From positions 930,001-994,000 of the forward strand of contig NZ_CP026377.1 of the NCBI RefSeq assembly GCF_002953195.1: 64,000 nucleotides of DNA, in the 5' to 3' direction. The notes under the pieces were generated by a model. It made no database searches and was not told where the DNA came from. It saw only the letters and a program-made list of their open reading frames with translations. Below, one piece after another: positions 10,797-22,035 of the stretch. A program made the translations under genes and the position numbers. Position 1 is the first letter of the stretch. Each line of letters opens with the position of its first letter. Source of the stretch: Mixta gaviniae (lineage in GTDB: Bacteria; Pseudomonadota; Gammaproteobacteria; Enterobacterales; Enterobacteriaceae).

Positions 10797-12113
10797 ATGG
10801 CTGACTATCAGGGTAGAAAAGTTGTCATTATCGGGCTGGGGCTGACTGGCCTCTCCTGTGTTGATTTCTTTTTAGCGCAGGGCGTAACGCCGCGCGTGAT
10901 GGATACCCGAGTCTCGCCGCCCGGCCTCGATAAACTGCCCGCGAGCGTTGAGCGGCATTTGGGTTCGCTCAACGGCGACTGGCTGCTGGCGTCGGATCTG
11001 ATTGTCGCCAGCCCCGGCGTCGCGCTGGCTCACCCGCTGCTGACGGCAGCTGCCGAGGCGGGCATTGAGATCGTCGGCGACATTGAGCTGTTCTGCCGGG
11101 AAGCGCAGGCGCCGATCGTCGCCATTACCGGTTCCAATGGCAAAAGCACCGTCACCACACTGGTGGGCGAGATGGCGCGCGCGGCCGGTTGGGCCGTGGG
11201 CGTAGGCGGCAATATCGGCCTGCCGGCGCTCAGCCTGCTGAAGCAGCCGGCTCAACTTTATGTGCTGGAGCTTTCCAGCTTTCAGCTGGAAACCACTCAC
11301 AGCCTGAAAGCCGCGGCGGCGACCATCCTCAACGTCAGCGAAGACCATATGGATCGCTATCCGCTGGGGCTACAACAGTACCGCGCCGCCAAGCTGCGCA
11401 TCTATGAAAACGCGGCCGTGTGCGTGGTTAACGCGGATGACGCACTGACGATGCCGGTGCGCGGCGCGGATAAGCGCTGCGTCAGCTTCGGCGTCGACGT
11501 CGGTGACTATCATCTTAACCGCCAGCAGGGCAGCGTCTGGCTGCGTGTGCGCGGCGAAAAAGTCTTAAACACCGACGAAATGAACCTGGTCGGCCTGCAC
11601 AACTACACCAACGCGCTGGCGGCGCTGGCGCTGGCCGACGCGGCTGGCGTACCGCGCGCCAGCAGTTTGAAAGCGCTTACCACCTTTCAGGGGCTGGCGC
11701 ACCGTTTTCAGCTGGTGCATGAGCGCAACGGCGTGCGTTGGATCAACGATTCGAAAGCGACCAACGTCGGCAGCACCGAAGCGGCGTTGAGTGGATTGCG
11801 GGCGCAGGGCACCCTCTGGCTACTGCTGGGCGGCGACGGCAAGTCGGCAGATTTCACGCCGCTGGCGCGCTATTTACAGGGCGACGCCATCCGCGTCTGG
11901 TGCTACGGTCGCGACGGCGAAGCGCTGGCGGCGTTACGTCCCGAGATCTCCACCCTGACGGAGACGCTGGCCGAGGCGATGGCCGCCATTGCGCCGCAGG
12001 TGCAGCCCGGCGATATCGTTCTGCTGTCGCCCGCCTGCGCCAGCCTCGATCAGTTCCGTAACTTTGAGCAGCGCGGCGATCTCTTTGCGCAGCTGGCGCG
12101 GGAGCTGGGCTGA
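10797..12113 (+). CDS. murD: UDP-MurNAc-L-alanine:D-glutamate ligase
   Basis: ATP-dependent Mur ligase that adds D-Glu to UDP-MurNAc-L-Ala. The 438 residues have the Rossmann-like UDP domain ([16 protein letters not shown]), the P-loop [14 protein letters not shown] near 107, the conserved His/Asn segment [11 protein letters not shown], and the C-terminal [12 protein letters not shown]. Its stop codon and the ftsW start share one base (TGATG). Confidence 0.97.
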   Translation: MADYQGRKVVIIGLGLTGLSCVDFFLAQGVTPRVMDTRVSPPGLDKLPASVERHLGSLNGDWLLASDLIVASPGVALAHPLLTAAAEAGIEIVGDIELFCREAQAPIVAITGSNGKSTVTTLVGEMARAAGWAVGVGGNIGLPALSLLKQPAQLYVLELSSFQLETTHSLKAAAATILNVSEDHMDRYPLGLQQYRAAKLRIYENAAVCVVNADDALTMPVRGADKRCVSFGVDVGDYHLNRQQGSVWLRVRGEKVLNTDEMNLVGLHNYTNALAALALADAAGVPRASSLKALTTFQGLAHRFQLVHERNGVRWINDSKATNVGSTEAALSGLRAQGTLWLLLGGDGKSADFTPLARYLQGDAIRVWCYGRDGEALAALRPEISTLTETLAEAMAAIAPQVQPGDIVLLSPACASLDQFRNFEQRGDLFAQLARELG

Positions 12114-13330
12114 TGCGTATTCCGGGCTTAGGGATAGCGGGTGGCGTGGTGACGCGCCTGCGCGAATGGGTGATGGGCAGCCGCGAAAACAGCGATGCGG
12201 CGCCGATGGTACTGTACGATCGCACGCTGCTGTGGCTGACGTTCGGCCTGGCGATCATCGGCTTTGTGATGGTCACCTCCGCGTCGATGCCGGTTGGCCA
12301 GCGCCTGTCGGATGATCCCTTTTTCTTCGCCAAGCGTGACGCGTTTTATCTGCTGTTGGCGTTCGGCATGGCGCTGGTGACGCTGCGCGTGCCGATGGAG
12401 GTCTGGCAGCGCTACAGCAATATGATGTTGCTGGCGTCGGTGCTGATGCTGCTGATCGTGTTGGTGGTGGGCAGCTCGGTCAACGGCGCGTCGCGCTGGA
12501 TCGCGCTGGGACCGCTGCGTATTCAGCCGGCCGAGCTTTCCAAGCTCTCGCTGTTTTGCTACCTCGCCAGTTATCTGGTGCGCAAGGTGGAAGAGGTCCG
12601 CAACAACTTCTGGGGCTTCTGCAAGCCGATGGGCGTGATGGTGGTGCTGGCGGTGTTGCTGCTGGCGCAGCCTGACCTGGGCACCGTGGTGGTACTGTTT
12701 GTCACCACCCTGGCGATGCTGTTCCTCGCCGGCGCCAAGCTATGGCAATTTCTGGCGATTATCGGATCGGGCATTTTCGCCGTGATCCTGTTGATCATCG
12801 CCGAGCCGTACCGTATGCGCCGCGTGACCTCATTCTGGGATCCCTGGGAGGATCCGTTCGGCAGCGGCTACCAGCTAACGCAGTCGCTGATGGCGTTCGG
12901 TCGCGGCGAATTCTGGGGGCAGGGGTTAGGCAACTCGGTGCAAAAACTGGAGTATTTGCCGGAGGCGCATACCGACTTCATTTTCTCCATTATCGGAGAA
13001 GAACTCGGTTATATCGGTGTGGTTTTAGCGCTGTTAATGGTATTCTTCGTCGCTTTTCGGGCGATGTCGATTGGCCGCCGCGCGCTGGAGCTGGACCAGC
13101 GTTTCTCCGGTTTTCTCGCCTGCTCCATCGGCGTTTGGTTTAGCTTCCAGGCGCTGGTCAACGTCGGCGCGGCCGCGGGCATGCTGCCCACCAAAGGTCT
13201 GACGTTGCCCTTAATCAGTTACGGTGGTTCCAGTCTGATTATTATGTCGACGGCCATCGTGTTGTTGTTACGCATAGATTATGAAACGCGCCTGAGCAAA
13301 GCGCAGGCGTTTACCCGAGGTGCGCGATGA
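12113..13330 (+). CDS. ftsW: Septal peptidoglycan glycosyltransferase FtsW
   Basis: SEDS-family polymerase that uses lipid II and works with FtsI at the septum. The 405 residues comprise a cytoplasmic N-terminal tail of about 40 residues and ten membrane helices. The conserved segments are [11 protein letters not shown] near 119, the [10 protein letters not shown] loop near 243 and PEAHTDFIF near 284, which contains the region around the catalytic Asp. The C-terminal [12 protein letters not shown] is a SEDS signature. It overlaps murG by 4 bp. Confidence 0.97.
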   Translation: MRIPGLGIAGGVVTRLREWVMGSRENSDAAPMVLYDRTLLWLTFGLAIIGFVMVTSASMPVGQRLSDDPFFFAKRDAFYLLLAFGMALVTLRVPMEVWQRYSNMMLLASVLMLLIVLVVGSSVNGASRWIALGPLRIQPAELSKLSLFCYLASYLVRKVEEVRNNFWGFCKPMGVMVVLAVLLLAQPDLGTVVVLFVTTLAMLFLAGAKLWQFLAIIGSGIFAVILLIIAEPYRMRRVTSFWDPWEDPFGSGYQLTQSLMAFGRGEFWGQGLGNSVQKLEYLPEAHTDFIFSIIGEELGYIGVVLALLMVFFVAFRAMSIGRRALELDQRFSGFLACSIGVWFSFQALVNVGAAAGMLPTKGLTLPLISYGGSSLIIMSTAIVLLLRIDYETRLSKAQAFTRGAR

Positions 13331-14385
13331 GTGGAAAGCGGTTGATGGTGATGGCTGGCGGTACCGGCGGGCATGTATTCCCCGGTCTGGCTGTCGCGCA
13401 TCATCTGATGGCGCAGGGTTGGCAGGTGCGCTGGCTGGGCACCGCCGATCGAATGGAAGCCGATCTGGTGCCGAAACATGGCATCGATATTGATTTTATC
13501 CGCATCAGCGGTCTGCGCGGCAAAGGCCTGAAGGCGCTGCTGGCGTCGCCGGTGCGCATTTTCAACGCCTGGCGTCAGGCGCGCAGCATTATGAAGGCCT
13601 GGAAGCCGGACGTGGTGCTGGGCATGGGCGGCTATGTTTCCGGACCGGGCGGCCTGGCCGCCTGGAGCTGCGGCATCCCGGTGGTGCTGCATGAGCAGAA
13701 CGGCATCGCCGGGCTGACCAACAAGTGGCTGGCGAAGCTGGCGACCAAAGTGATGCAGGCGTTTCCCGGCGCCTTTCCGCATGCCGACGTGGTCGGCAAT
13801 CCGGTACGTACCGACGTGCTGGCGCTCAGCAGCCCTGAGCAGCGACTGGCGGGCCGCGAAGGCCCGATTCGCGTTTTGGTGGTGGGCGGCAGTCAGGGCG
13901 CGCGCGTGCTTAATCAGACCCTGCCGCAGGTAGCGGCGCTGATGGGCGACAGCATCACACTCTGGCATCAGACCGGCAAAGGCAATCAGCGTCAGGTGCT
14001 GGCCGATTATGAAAAAGCCGGGCAGACGCAGCATCAAATCAGCGAATTTATTGACGATATGGCGGCGGCTTATGCATGGGCCGACGTGGTGGTGTGCCGT
14101 TCCGGAGCGCTGACGGTCAGCGAAGTCGCGGCGGCCGGCCTGCCGGCGATTTTTGTCCCGTTTCAGCATAAAGATCGTCAACAGTACTGGAATGCGCTAC
14201 CGCTGGAAAAAGCGGGCGCGGCGCGTATTTTTGAACAGCCGCAGTTTACTGCGGATGCGGTGGCGGAAACGTTAAAGCAGTGGGACAGACCGACGCTGCT
14301 GCGCATGGCGCAAAATGCGCGTCAGGTTGCGATTCCCGATGCCACTGAACGTGTAGCGGCAGAAGTCAGCGCCGTCGCGCGCTAA
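13327..14385 (+). CDS. murG: Lipid II synthase MurG
   Basis: Peripheral inner-membrane GT28 glycosyltransferase that adds GlcNAc to lipid I to make lipid II. The 352 residues show the N-terminal [15 protein letters not shown] loop, the second G-loop [11 protein letters not shown] near 100, and the UDP-GlcNAc-binding segment [12 protein letters not shown] near 190 with [10 protein letters not shown] near 260. The ORF begins ATGA inside the ftsW stop. Confidence 0.97.
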   Translation: MSGKRLMVMAGGTGGHVFPGLAVAHHLMAQGWQVRWLGTADRMEADLVPKHGIDIDFIRISGLRGKGLKALLASPVRIFNAWRQARSIMKAWKPDVVLGMGGYVSGPGGLAAWSCGIPVVLHEQNGIAGLTNKWLAKLATKVMQAFPGAFPHADVVGNPVRTDVLALSSPEQRLAGREGPIRVLVVGGSQGARVLNQTLPQVAALMGDSITLWHQTGKGNQRQVLADYEKAGQTQHQISEFIDDMAAAYAWADVVVCRSGALTVSEVAAAGLPAIFVPFQHKDRQQYWNALPLEKAGAARIFEQPQFTADAVAETLKQWDRPTLLRMAQNARQVAIPDATERVAAEVSAVAR

Positions 14386-14431
14386 CAGAACAGAGATAAG
14401 GTACCTGGGGTACCGACAGGCAAAAGAAACG

Positions 14432-15907
14432 ATGAATACTCAACAACTGGCGAAACTGCGTTCTATCGTGCCCGAGATGCGTCGCGTCCGGCACATTCAC
14501 TTTGTCGGCATCGGTGGCGCCGGCATGGGCGGTATCGCCGAAGTGTTGGCCAACGAAGGTTATCAGATCAGCGGTTCCGATCTCGCTCCCAATGCGGTGA
14601 CGCAGCACCTGACCGCGCTGGGCGCCACTATCTATTTTCACCATCGTCCGGAAAACGTTAGCGATGCCAGCGTGGTGGTGGTTTCCAGCGCGATAACCCA
14701 GGATAACCCGGAGATTATCGCCGCGCGTGAAGCGCGTATTCCGGTGATCCGCCGCGCGGAGATGCTGGCGGAGCTGATGCGTTTCCGCCACGGTATCGCC
14801 GTAGCCGGCACGCACGGCAAAACCACGACCACAGCAATGGTGACCAGTATTTACGCCGAAGGCGGCCTCGATCCCACTTTCGTCAACGGCGGGCTGGTCA
14901 AAGCGGCCGGCACTCACGCGCGCCTGGGCAGTAGCCGTTATCTGATCGCCGAAGCGGATGAGAGCGACGCGTCGTTCCTGCACCTGCAGCCGATGGTAGC
15001 GATCGTGACCAATATCGAAGCCGACCATATGGATACTTACCAGGGCGACTTCGAAAACCTGAAGCAGACATTTATTAACTTTCTGCACAACCTGCCGTTT
15101 TACGGCCGCGCGGTGCTGTGCGTCGACGACGCGGTGATCCGCGATCTGATCCCGCGCGTCGGCCGCCAGATCACCACGTACGGCTTCAGCGATGATGCCG
15201 ACGTGCGCATTGAAGATTATGAGCAGCACGGTCCGCAGGGCCACTTTACGCTGGTGCGTCACGATAAGCCGCTGATGCGCGTCACGCTGAACGCCCCGGG
15301 CCGTCATAACGCGCTCAACGCCGCGGCAGCGGTGGCGGTGGCGACGGAAGAGGGCATCGACGATGACGATATCCTCAGCGCGCTGGAGAGCTTCCAGGGC
15401 ACCGGCCGCCGGTTCGATTTCCTTGGCGAGTTCCCGCTGGATAACGTTAATGGCGCGGCTGGCAGCGCCATGCTGGTTGATGACTATGGTCATCATCCGA
15501 CTGAAGTGGACGCCACCATTAAAGCGGCGCGCGCGGGCTGGCCGGATAAAAAACTGGTGATGATTTTCCAGCCGCATCGCTACACGCGCACCCGCGATCT
15601 TTATGACGATTTCGCCAATGTGCTGTCGCAGGTGGATGTACTGCTGATGCTGGATGTCTATTCCGCCGGCGAAACGCCAATCCCGGGTGCCGACAGCCGA
15701 TCGCTCTGCCGCACCATCCGCGGGCGCGGCAAGGTGGATCCGATCCTCGTGCCCGATCACGAGACGATCCTGGAGATGCTGGCGCCGACGCTAAGCGGCA
15801 ACGATTTGATTCTGGTACAGGGCGCTGGCAACGTAGGTAAAATTGCCCGCCGTCTGGCTGAGCAGAAACTTAAACCGCAGACCAATGAAGAGGAACATCA
15901 TGGCTGA
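14432..15907 (+). CDS. murC: UDP-MurNAc:L-alanine ligase
   Basis: First amino-acid-adding Mur ligase; it joins L-Ala to UDP-MurNAc. The 491 residues contain [15 protein letters not shown] near 22 (UDP domain), the P-loop [12 protein letters not shown] near 124, [10 protein letters not shown] near 173 and DDYGHHPTE near 350. It is preceded by a 46-bp spacer with the small palindrome GGTACC-tgg-GGTACC at 14400-14414, and it overlaps ddlB by 8 bp. Confidence 0.97.
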   Translation: MNTQQLAKLRSIVPEMRRVRHIHFVGIGGAGMGGIAEVLANEGYQISGSDLAPNAVTQHLTALGATIYFHHRPENVSDASVVVVSSAITQDNPEIIAAREARIPVIRRAEMLAELMRFRHGIAVAGTHGKTTTTAMVTSIYAEGGLDPTFVNGGLVKAAGTHARLGSSRYLIAEADESDASFLHLQPMVAIVTNIEADHMDTYQGDFENLKQTFINFLHNLPFYGRAVLCVDDAVIRDLIPRVGRQITTYGFSDDADVRIEDYEQHGPQGHFTLVRHDKPLMRVTLNAPGRHNALNAAAAVAVATEEGIDDDDILSALESFQGTGRRFDFLGEFPLDNVNGAAGSAMLVDDYGHHPTEVDATIKAARAGWPDKKLVMIFQPHRYTRTRDLYDDFANVLSQVDVLLMLDVYSAGETPIPGADSRSLCRTIRGRGKVDPILVPDHETILEMLAPTLSGNDLILVQGAGNVGKIARRLAEQKLKPQTNEEEHHG

Positions 15908-16820
15908 AAAAGTAGCGGTACTGCTGGGCGGTACCTCCGCTGAGCGCGAGGTCTCACTGATGTCAGGTGCGGCGGTGCTGGCCGGACTGAAAGAAGCAGG
16001 CATTGACGCGCACGGCGTTGATACGCGCGATTTTCCGGTGATGCGGTTGAAAGAAGAGGGCTTTGAAAAAGCGTTTATCGCGCTGCACGGGCGCGGCGGC
16101 GAAGACGGCACCCTGCAAGGCGTGCTGGATTTCCTGCAGATCCCTTATACCGGCAGCGGCGTGATGGCGTCGGCCATTACCATGGATAAATGGCGTTCCA
16201 AACTGCTGTGGCAGGGCGCGAACCTGCCAGTGGCGCCCTATGTCTGGATTAACCGCCAGCAGATGGACGCCGGGCTGGACGGCAGCCTGGCGCAGCGTAT
16301 CGCAGAGCTGGGCATGCCGCTGTTCGTTAAGCCAAGCAGCGAAGGCTCCAGCGTCGGCATTTCCCGTGTGAATCAGCCTTCTGAGTTGCCTGCGGCGCTG
16401 GAAGAGGCGTTCCGTCACGACGATGACGTGCTGGTGGAGAAATTCCTCAGCGGTCCGGAATATACCGTCGCGATTCTGGGCGAGCAGATTTTGCCTTCGA
16501 TCCGCATTCAGCCGGCCAGTGATTTCTACGACTATGAAGCAAAATACATTTCTGACGATACTCAGTACTTCTGCCCAAGCGGCTTAAGCGCGGAAAAAGA
16601 GGCGGAGCTGAGCGAACTGGTACTGAACGCATGGCGTACGCTGGGCTGCAGCGGCTGGGGCCGGGTGGATGTGATGATGGACGGCGACGGCAGCTTCTTT
16701 CTGCTGGAGGTGAACACCTCGCCGGGCATGACCAGCCACAGCCTGGTGCCGATGGCGGCGAAACAGGCGGGGATGAGCTTCTTCCAGCTGGTGGCGCGTA
16801 TCCTGGAGCTGGCCGACTAA
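15900..16820 (+). CDS. ddlB: D-alanine-D-alanine ligase B
   Basis: ATP-grasp ligase that makes D-Ala-D-Ala for MurF. The ATG at 15900 lies within the murC 3' end and has GAAGAGGA about 5 bp upstream; it gives 306 residues, identical in length to E. coli DdlB. Signatures are [13 protein letters not shown] near 7, the ATP-grasp loop [12 protein letters not shown] near 144 and the metal-binding end [15 protein letters not shown] near 268. Upstream in-frame starts inside murC are less likely because they lack the family N terminus. Confidence 0.96.
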   Translation: MAEKVAVLLGGTSAEREVSLMSGAAVLAGLKEAGIDAHGVDTRDFPVMRLKEEGFEKAFIALHGRGGEDGTLQGVLDFLQIPYTGSGVMASAITMDKWRSKLLWQGANLPVAPYVWINRQQMDAGLDGSLAQRIAELGMPLFVKPSSEGSSVGISRVNQPSELPAALEEAFRHDDDVLVEKFLSGPEYTVAILGEQILPSIRIQPASDFYDYEAKYISDDTQYFCPSGLSAEKEAELSELVLNAWRTLGCSGWGRVDVMMDGDGSFFLLEVNTSPGMTSHSLVPMAAKQAGMSFFQLVARILELAD

Positions 16821-16821
16821 G

Positions 16822-17658
16822 ATGTCGCAGGCGGCTCTGAACGTACGTCGGGAAGCGCAGGAAAAAGCGCGCACCGGACGCAGCAATGGCTCCCGGCTGG
16901 CAGGCATTATTTTCCTGCTGCTGGTGATCGGCACGACGCTGGCAGGCGGCGTCGCGGTGCTGAAATGGATGAATGATGCCTCGCGTCTGCCGCTTTCGAG
17001 GCTGGTGGTGACGGGAAAAACCCACTACACCACCAACGACGATATCCGTCAGGCCATTTTGTCGCTGGGTGCGCCAGGCACTTTTATGTCACAAGATGTA
17101 AATGTGATTCAGCAGCAGATTGAACGTCTGCCGTGGATCAAGCAGGTCAGCGTACGCAAGCAGTGGCCGGACGAATTAAAGATTCATCTGGTTGAGTATG
17201 TGCCGGTGGCGCGGTGGAATGATTTACATATGGTTGATGCGGAAGGCAAATCTTTTAGCGTCCCGGCTAACCATATCGGCAAAGAGACGCTACCGTTGCT
17301 GTATGGCCCCGAAGGCAACGAGCAGGACGTGCTGGATGGCTACCGTCAGATGAGTACGGTGTTAGCCGCCAGCAAGTTTAGCGTCAAAGCAGCATCCATG
17401 ACCGCACGCCACTCCTGGCAGCTGGTCACTGGCGATGATGTACGTATTGAGCTGGGCCGTAGCGATAACATGAAGCGTCTTAAGCGGTTTATTGAACTCT
17501 GGCCGATGATCCAACAGCAGGCCGCCGCTGACAATAAGCGCGTCAGTTATGTCGATTTGCGCTATGACTCCGGCGCTGCCGTTGGCTGGGCTCCGGCATT
17601 TATTGAGCCTCAGGACAGTAATCAGCAACAGAATCAGGCACAGGCTAAACAACAATGA
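16822..17658 (+). CDS. ftsQ: Cell division protein FtsQ
   Basis: Bitopic divisome protein that recruits FtsL and FtsB. The 278 residues comprise a cytoplasmic tail, a membrane helix at about 26-48, a POTRA domain at about 55-125 ([20 protein letters not shown]) and the FtsQ beta domain with [22 protein letters not shown] segment and [15 protein letters not shown] Gln-rich tail ends the protein. It starts 1 bp after the ddlB stop and overlaps ftsA by 4 bp. Confidence 0.96.
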   Translation: MSQAALNVRREAQEKARTGRSNGSRLAGIIFLLLVIGTTLAGGVAVLKWMNDASRLPLSRLVVTGKTHYTTNDDIRQAILSLGAPGTFMSQDVNVIQQQIERLPWIKQVSVRKQWPDELKIHLVEYVPVARWNDLHMVDAEGKSFSVPANHIGKETLPLLYGPEGNEQDVLDGYRQMSTVLAASKFSVKAASMTARHSWQLVTGDDVRIELGRSDNMKRLKRFIELWPMIQQQAAADNKRVSYVDLRYDSGAAVGWAPAFIEPQDSNQQQNQAQAKQQ

Positions 17659-18911
17659 TCAAGGCGACGGACAGAAAACTGGTAGTAGGACTTGAGATAG
17701 GCACCGCTAAGGTCGCCGCTTTAGTAGGGGAAATTCTGCCCGATGGCATGGTCAACATTATTGGGGTGGGCAGTTGCCCGTCCCGCGGTATGGATAAAGG
17801 CGGCGTAAACGATCTGGAATCGGTGGTGAAATGCGTTCAGCGTGCCATCGATCAGGCGGAACTGATGGCGGATTGTCAGATTTCCTCGGTTTATCTGGCG
17901 TTATCCGGCAAACATATCAGCTGTCAGAACGAAATCGGGATGGTTCCGATTTCTGAAGAGGAAGTCACGCAGGAAGATGTGGAAAACGTGGTACATACCG
18001 CGAAATCGGTGCGTGTACGCGATGAACACCGCATTCTGCATGTGATCCCGCAGGAGTACGCTATCGACTATCAGGAAGGGATCAAGAATCCGGTCGGATT
18101 GTCGGGCGTGCGCATGCAGGCGAAAGTACATTTAATCACCTGTCACAACGATATGGCGAAAAACATCGTTAAAGCGGTTGAACGTTGCGGCCTGAAAGTT
18201 GACCAACTGATTTTCGCCGGCCTGGCATCGAGCTTTGCGGTGTTGACGGAAGATGAGCGTGAACTGGGCGTCTGCGTTGTCGATATCGGCGGCGGCACCA
18301 TGGATATCGCCGTCTATACCGGCGGTGCGCTGCGTCATACCAAAGTGATCCCGTACGCGGGGAACGTGGTGACCAGCGATATCGCTTACGCCTTTGGCAC
18401 GCCGCCGACCGACGCGGAAGCGATCAAGGTGCGTCACGGTTGCGCGCTGGGATCGATCGTCGGCAAAGATGAGAACGTTGAGGTACCAAGCGTAGGCGGT
18501 CGTCCGCCACGTAGCCTACAGCGTCAGACGTTGGCCGAAGTGATCGAACCGCGTTACACCGAGCTGCTTAACCTGGTGAACGACGAGATTCTGCAGCTGC
18601 AGGAACAGCTTCGTCAGCAGGGTGTGAAGCATCATCTGGCGGCAGGTATTGTATTGACCGGCGGCGCGGCGCAGATTGAAGGTTTGGCCGCCTGCGCGCA
18701 GCGGGTATTCCATACCCAGGTGCGCATTGGGCAGCCGCTGAACATTACCGGACTTACCGATTACGCGCAGGAGCCCTACTACTCAACGGCGGTAGGCCTG
18801 CTGCACTACGGAAAAGAGTCTCACCTGAACGGTGAGGCGGATGTTGAAAAACGTGCGTCAGTTGGCAACTGGTTTAAACGTATCAACAGCTGGCTGAAAA
18901 AAGAGTTTTAA
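17655..18911 (+). CDS. ftsA: Cell division protein FtsA
   Basis: Actin-like ATPase that tethers FtsZ filaments to the inner membrane. The 418 residues show [15 protein letters not shown] near 13 (phosphate 1), [14 protein letters not shown] near 206 (phosphate 2), and [14 protein letters not shown] near 330 (adenosine). The C-terminal amphipathic membrane-targeting helix is [14 protein letters not shown]. ftsZ follows after a 72-bp spacer that contains a hairpin. Confidence 0.98.
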   Translation: MIKATDRKLVVGLEIGTAKVAALVGEILPDGMVNIIGVGSCPSRGMDKGGVNDLESVVKCVQRAIDQAELMADCQISSVYLALSGKHISCQNEIGMVPISEEEVTQEDVENVVHTAKSVRVRDEHRILHVIPQEYAIDYQEGIKNPVGLSGVRMQAKVHLITCHNDMAKNIVKAVERCGLKVDQLIFAGLASSFAVLTEDERELGVCVVDIGGGTMDIAVYTGGALRHTKVIPYAGNVVTSDIAYAFGTPPTDAEAIKVRHGCALGSIVGKDENVEVPSVGGRPPRSLQRQTLAEVIEPRYTELLNLVNDEILQLQEQLRQQGVKHHLAAGIVLTGGAAQIEGLAACAQRVFHTQVRIGQPLNITGLTDYAQEPYYSTAVGLLHYGKESHLNGEADVEKRASVGNWFKRINSWLKKEF

Positions 18912-18922
18912 TTTTTCTAAAA

Positions 18923-18954
18923 GGGGATCATGCTAGCACTATTTTATGATCTCC
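18923..18954 (+). other. Stem-loop in the ftsA-ftsZ spacer
   Basis: GGGGATCAT at 18923-18931 pairs with ATGATCTCC at 18946-18954 (nine pairs, one G-U). No T run follows, so this is more likely an RNA stability or processing element than a terminator. It sits 30 bp before the ftsZ ATG. Confidence 0.55.
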
Positions 18955-18983
18955 AGGCGACAGGCACATAACGGAGAGAAATT

Positions 18984-20144
18984 ATGTTTGAACCAATGGA
19001 ATTAACCAACGACGCGGTGATTAAAGTCATCGGCGTCGGCGGGGGCGGCGGCAACGCCGTAGAGCATATGGTCCGCGAGCGCATCGAAGGCGTTGAGTTC
19101 TTCGCTGTGAACACGGACGCTCAGGCATTGCGCAAAACTGCAGTCGGCCAGACCATTCAAATCGGCACCAACATTACTAAAGGTCTGGGTGCAGGCGCGA
19201 ACCCTGAAGTGGGTCGTACTTCCGCAGAAGAAGATCGCGAAGCGCTGCGCTCCGCGTTAGACGGCGCGGACATGGTATTCATCGCGGCCGGTATGGGCGG
19301 CGGTACCGGTACCGGCGCGGCGCCTGTGGTGGCGGAAGTGGCGAAAGACCTGGGCATTCTGACCGTTGCGGTCGTGACCAAGCCATTCAACTTCGAAGGC
19401 AAAAAGCGTATGGCGTTCGCCGAGCAGGGCATCGCCGAGCTTTCCAAGCATGTTGACTCGCTGATCACCATCCCGAACGACAAGCTGCTGAAAGTGCTGG
19501 GCCGCGGTATTTCACTGCTGGACGCCTTCGGCGCGGCGAACGACGTGCTGAAAGGCGCGGTGCAGGGTATTGCCGAGCTGATCACCCGTCCGGGCCTGAT
19601 GAACGTCGACTTTGCTGACGTGCGCACTGTGATGTCCGAAATGGGCTACGCCATGATGGGTTCAGGCGTCGCTTGCGGCGAAGACCGAGCGGAAGAAGCG
19701 GCTGAAATGGCGATCTCCAGCCCGCTGCTGGAAGATATCGACCTTTCCGGCGCGCGCGGCGTGCTGGTCAACATCACCGCTGGCTTCGACCTGCGTCTGG
19801 ATGAGTTCGAGACCGTGGGTAATACTATCCGTGCCTTCGCGTCGGATAACGCTACCGTGGTTATCGGCACCTCGCTGGATCCGGAAATGAACGACGAACT
19901 GCGCGTGACCGTCGTCGCGACCGGTATCGGCATGGACAAGCGTCCGGAAATCACCTTAGTGACCAATAAGCAGGCGACCAGCCAGCCGGTAATGGATCAC
20001 CGTTATCAGCAGCACGGCATGTCTCCGCTGCCGCAGGAGCCGCAGAAACCTGCCGCTAAAGTGGTTAACGATCAAAGCTCGCAGGCTGGCAAAGAGCCCG
20101 ATTACCTGGATATTCCTGCCTTCCTGCGCAAACAGGCAGACTAG
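18984..20144 (+). CDS. ftsZ: Cell division GTPase FtsZ
   Basis: Tubulin homologue that polymerises into the Z ring. The 386 residues contain [13 protein letters not shown] near 17, the tubulin signature [13 protein letters not shown] near 104, and the T7 loop [11 protein letters not shown] near 206. A disordered linker from about 317 leads to the conserved C-terminal peptide [14 protein letters not shown], which binds FtsA, ZipA, MinC and ZapD. ZapD is also encoded in this window. GGAGAG lies 8 bp before the ATG. Confidence 0.98.
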   Translation: MFEPMELTNDAVIKVIGVGGGGGNAVEHMVRERIEGVEFFAVNTDAQALRKTAVGQTIQIGTNITKGLGAGANPEVGRTSAEEDREALRSALDGADMVFIAAGMGGGTGTGAAPVVAEVAKDLGILTVAVVTKPFNFEGKKRMAFAEQGIAELSKHVDSLITIPNDKLLKVLGRGISLLDAFGAANDVLKGAVQGIAELITRPGLMNVDFADVRTVMSEMGYAMMGSGVACGEDRAEEAAEMAISSPLLEDIDLSGARGVLVNITAGFDLRLDEFETVGNTIRAFASDNATVVIGTSLDPEMNDELRVTVVATGIGMDKRPEITLVTNKQATSQPVMDHRYQQHGMSPLPQEPQKPAAKVVNDQSSQAGKEPDYLDIPAFLRKQAD

Positions 20145-20158
20145 GAATAACCTGAGAA

Positions 20159-20216
20159 TTGGGATTCTCCGCTCTTTGTGCTAAAATCTTCGCCCGTCAG
20201 TGATATAGACTGACGG
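20159..20216 (+). promoter_or_regulatory. lpxC promoter and downstream hairpin
   Basis: A -35 TTGGGA (20159-20164) and a -10 TAAAAT (20182-20187) are separated by 17 bp. Just after the -10 box, CCGTCAGT (20194-20201) and ACTGACGG (20209-20216) form a perfect 8-bp stem with a 7-nt loop, which would fall near the 5' end of the lpxC mRNA. Confidence 0.6.
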
Positions 20217-20243
20217 TCGGATGATATTTTGCGAGATAATACG

Positions 20244-21161
20244 ATGATCAAACAACGGACATTAAAACGTATTGTTCAGGCGACTGGCGTCGGTTTGCAT
20301 ACCGGCAAGAAAGTCTCCCTGACGTTACGCCCTGCGCCGGCTAATACCGGGGTCATCTATCGTCGCACTGACTTGAATCCACCGGTTGATTTCCCGGCTG
20401 ATGCAAAATACGTGCGCGACACCATGCTAAGTACTTGCCTGGTGAATGATGAAGGCGTGCGTATTTCCACCGTAGAACACCTGAACGCTGCGCTGGCGGG
20501 ACTGGGCATTGATAACATCATTGTCGAAGTCGACGCGCCGGAAGTGCCGATCATGGACGGCAGCGCCGCGCCATTTGTCTACCTGTTGGTTGACGCGGGC
20601 GTGGAAGAGCTGAACAGTGCGAAGAAATTCGTGCGTGTTAAGCAGGCTGTACGTGTTGAAGATGGCGATAAGTGGGCTGAAATTAAACCGTATAACGGTT
20701 TTTCGCTCGACTTTACGATCGATTTTAAACATCCGGCGATCGATTCCAGCTCACAGCGCTATCAGCTGAACTTCTCTACGGAAGCGTTTATGCGCCAGAT
20801 CAGCCGCGCGCGAACCTTCGGCTTTATGCGTGAAATCGAATACCTGCAGTCCAAAGGCCTGTGCCTGGGCGGTAGTTTAGATTGCGCGATTGGGTTAGAC
20901 GATTTCCGCGTACTGAACGAAGAAGGTTTACGCTTCGAAGATGAATTCGTTCGTCACAAAATGCTGGACGCTATCGGCGACCTGTTTATGTGCGGCCACA
21001 ACATTGTCGGCGCGTTTTCCGCCTACAAGTCGGGCCATGCGCTGAACAATAAGCTGCTGCAGGCGGTGCTGGCGAAACAGGAAGCCTGGGAATGGGCGAC
21101 CTTTGAAGACGAAGCTGAACTGCCGGTGGCATTCAGGGCAACAAATTTGGTTCTGGCGTAA
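20244..21161 (+). CDS. lpxC: UDP-3-O-acyl-GlcNAc deacetylase
   Basis: Zinc amidase catalysing the first committed step of lipid A synthesis. The ATG at 20244 gives 305 residues beginning [20 protein letters not shown], as in E. coli; an in-frame ATG at 20229 has no better ribosome site. Zinc and catalytic residues appear in [12 protein letters not shown] (His79 region) and [19 protein letters not shown] (His238, Asp242, His265 region). FtsH degrades LpxC in E. coli through its C-terminal tail; here the tail ends FRATNLVLA, with the hydrophobic VLA end kept. Confidence 0.97.
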   Translation: MIKQRTLKRIVQATGVGLHTGKKVSLTLRPAPANTGVIYRRTDLNPPVDFPADAKYVRDTMLSTCLVNDEGVRISTVEHLNAALAGLGIDNIIVEVDAPEVPIMDGSAAPFVYLLVDAGVEELNSAKKFVRVKQAVRVEDGDKWAEIKPYNGFSLDFTIDFKHPAIDSSSQRYQLNFSTEAFMRQISRARTFGFMREIEYLQSKGLCLGGSLDCAIGLDDFRVLNEEGLRFEDEFVRHKMLDAIGDLFMCGHNIVGAFSAYKSGHALNNKLLQAVLAKQEAWEWATFEDEAELPVAFRATNLVLA

Positions 21162-21176
21162 TCCGCCTGACCGCTT

Positions 21177-21235
21177 AAAACGACTGGTAGCGCTGGCTCA
21201 CTCTCTCCGGCCAGCAAAACCAGTCGTTTTTGTTT
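21177..21235 (+). terminator. Terminator after lpxC
   Basis: AAAACGACTGG at 21177-21187 pairs with CCAGTCGTTTT at 21220-21230, with an inner GCTGG/CCAGC pair and a T-rich end. It separates lpxC from secM. Confidence 0.75.
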
Positions 21236-21444
21236 CTGCCGCAGGGCGCGCATTATTTGCGCCGTTGTGTGCAGAATCTCGCTCTTTTCTTTCCCTCCCG
21301 CTACGATCTGATGTTTAACGCGCGCAATGATGATAAGATTTGCCCTCGTTAAAGCGGCAACAGACGTATTGCGTCAGATGGAATACAGCCGTTAATTATT
21401 CATTGAAGAAGGGCAGGCATCTGATCTGCCAGACGGAAAACGTT

Positions 21445-21954
21445 GTGATCGCTATTTTTCACCGTTGGCGACAATTAGGCAGGCGTTATTTTTGGCCGCA
21501 TCTCTTGTTCGGCATGGTGGCGGCAAGCCTCGGCCTGCCCGCAGCCCATGCGCAGAGTGCTGAGCAAAATAATCGCCCTGAAGCCGCTGCGAAAAATTTG
21601 AGCGCCAACAGCGTCGTGCGGTTTGATAACCTGGCGCTGCTGCAGGGGAACGCCCGTCGCGCCAGCTTTACGGTAGACTACTGGCATCAACACGCCATCC
21701 GCACCGTTATTCGTCACCTCTCTTTCGCACTTGCGCCGCAACATCTGCCTGATGCCGAAGCGGCGCTGCCGCTGGCGGTGCAGAAAATCGCGCTGCTGGA
21801 TACGCTTAATGCGTTGCTGACGCACGAGCCGCGCCGTCCGGCCATCATTCGCCACACCCAACAATCCGCCCTTTCTGTTACGCCCGATTACCATGTCGGC
21901 ATCTGGCTTGCGCAGGTGCAGGGAATTCGTGCCGGTCCGTACATTCTTAGCTAA
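21445..21954 (+). CDS. secM: Secretion monitor SecM
   Basis: Secreted regulatory peptide whose nascent chain stalls the ribosome and so controls translation of secA. The GTG at 21445 gives 169 residues (E. coli 170). A long basic N-region ([16 protein letters not shown]) precedes a hydrophobic core and an AHA-Q cleavage site near residue 35. The arrest motif near the C terminus reads Y-x4[12 protein letters not shown], ending at Pro165; E. coli has F-x4-WIxxxxGIRAGP. Trp, Gly, Ile, Arg, Ala, Gly and Pro are kept, but the Phe and the first Ile differ. The ORF is open upstream to 21340, but that extension has no family support. Confidence 0.92.
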   Translation: MIAIFHRWRQLGRRYFWPHLLFGMVAASLGLPAAHAQSAEQNNRPEAAAKNLSANSVVRFDNLALLQGNARRASFTVDYWHQHAIRTVIRHLSFALAPQHLPDAEAALPLAVQKIALLDTLNALLTHEPRRPAIIRHTQQSALSVTPDYHVGIWLAQVQGIRAGPYILS

Positions 21955-22035
21955 AGTCTGAACACTCCTTAAACCGTATCACTATAAAAACGAGCCGCAG
22001 AGAGACACAGCGGTGAAGATGAGAATGTATTTATT
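21955..22035 (+). promoter_or_regulatory. secM-secA intercistronic region
   Basis: Eighty-one bases between the SecM stop and the secA ATG. In E. coli this RNA folds to hide the secA ribosome site, and SecM stalling opens it. Here the segment GCCGCAGAGAGACACAGCGG (22003-22022) offers a small CCGC/GCGG stem just upstream of secA. I did not model the fold. Confidence 0.5.

Noticed and set aside
14400..14414. GGTACC-tgg-GGTACC palindrome before murC
   Set aside because: Short and next to the ribosome site; nothing shows it does more than occur by chance.
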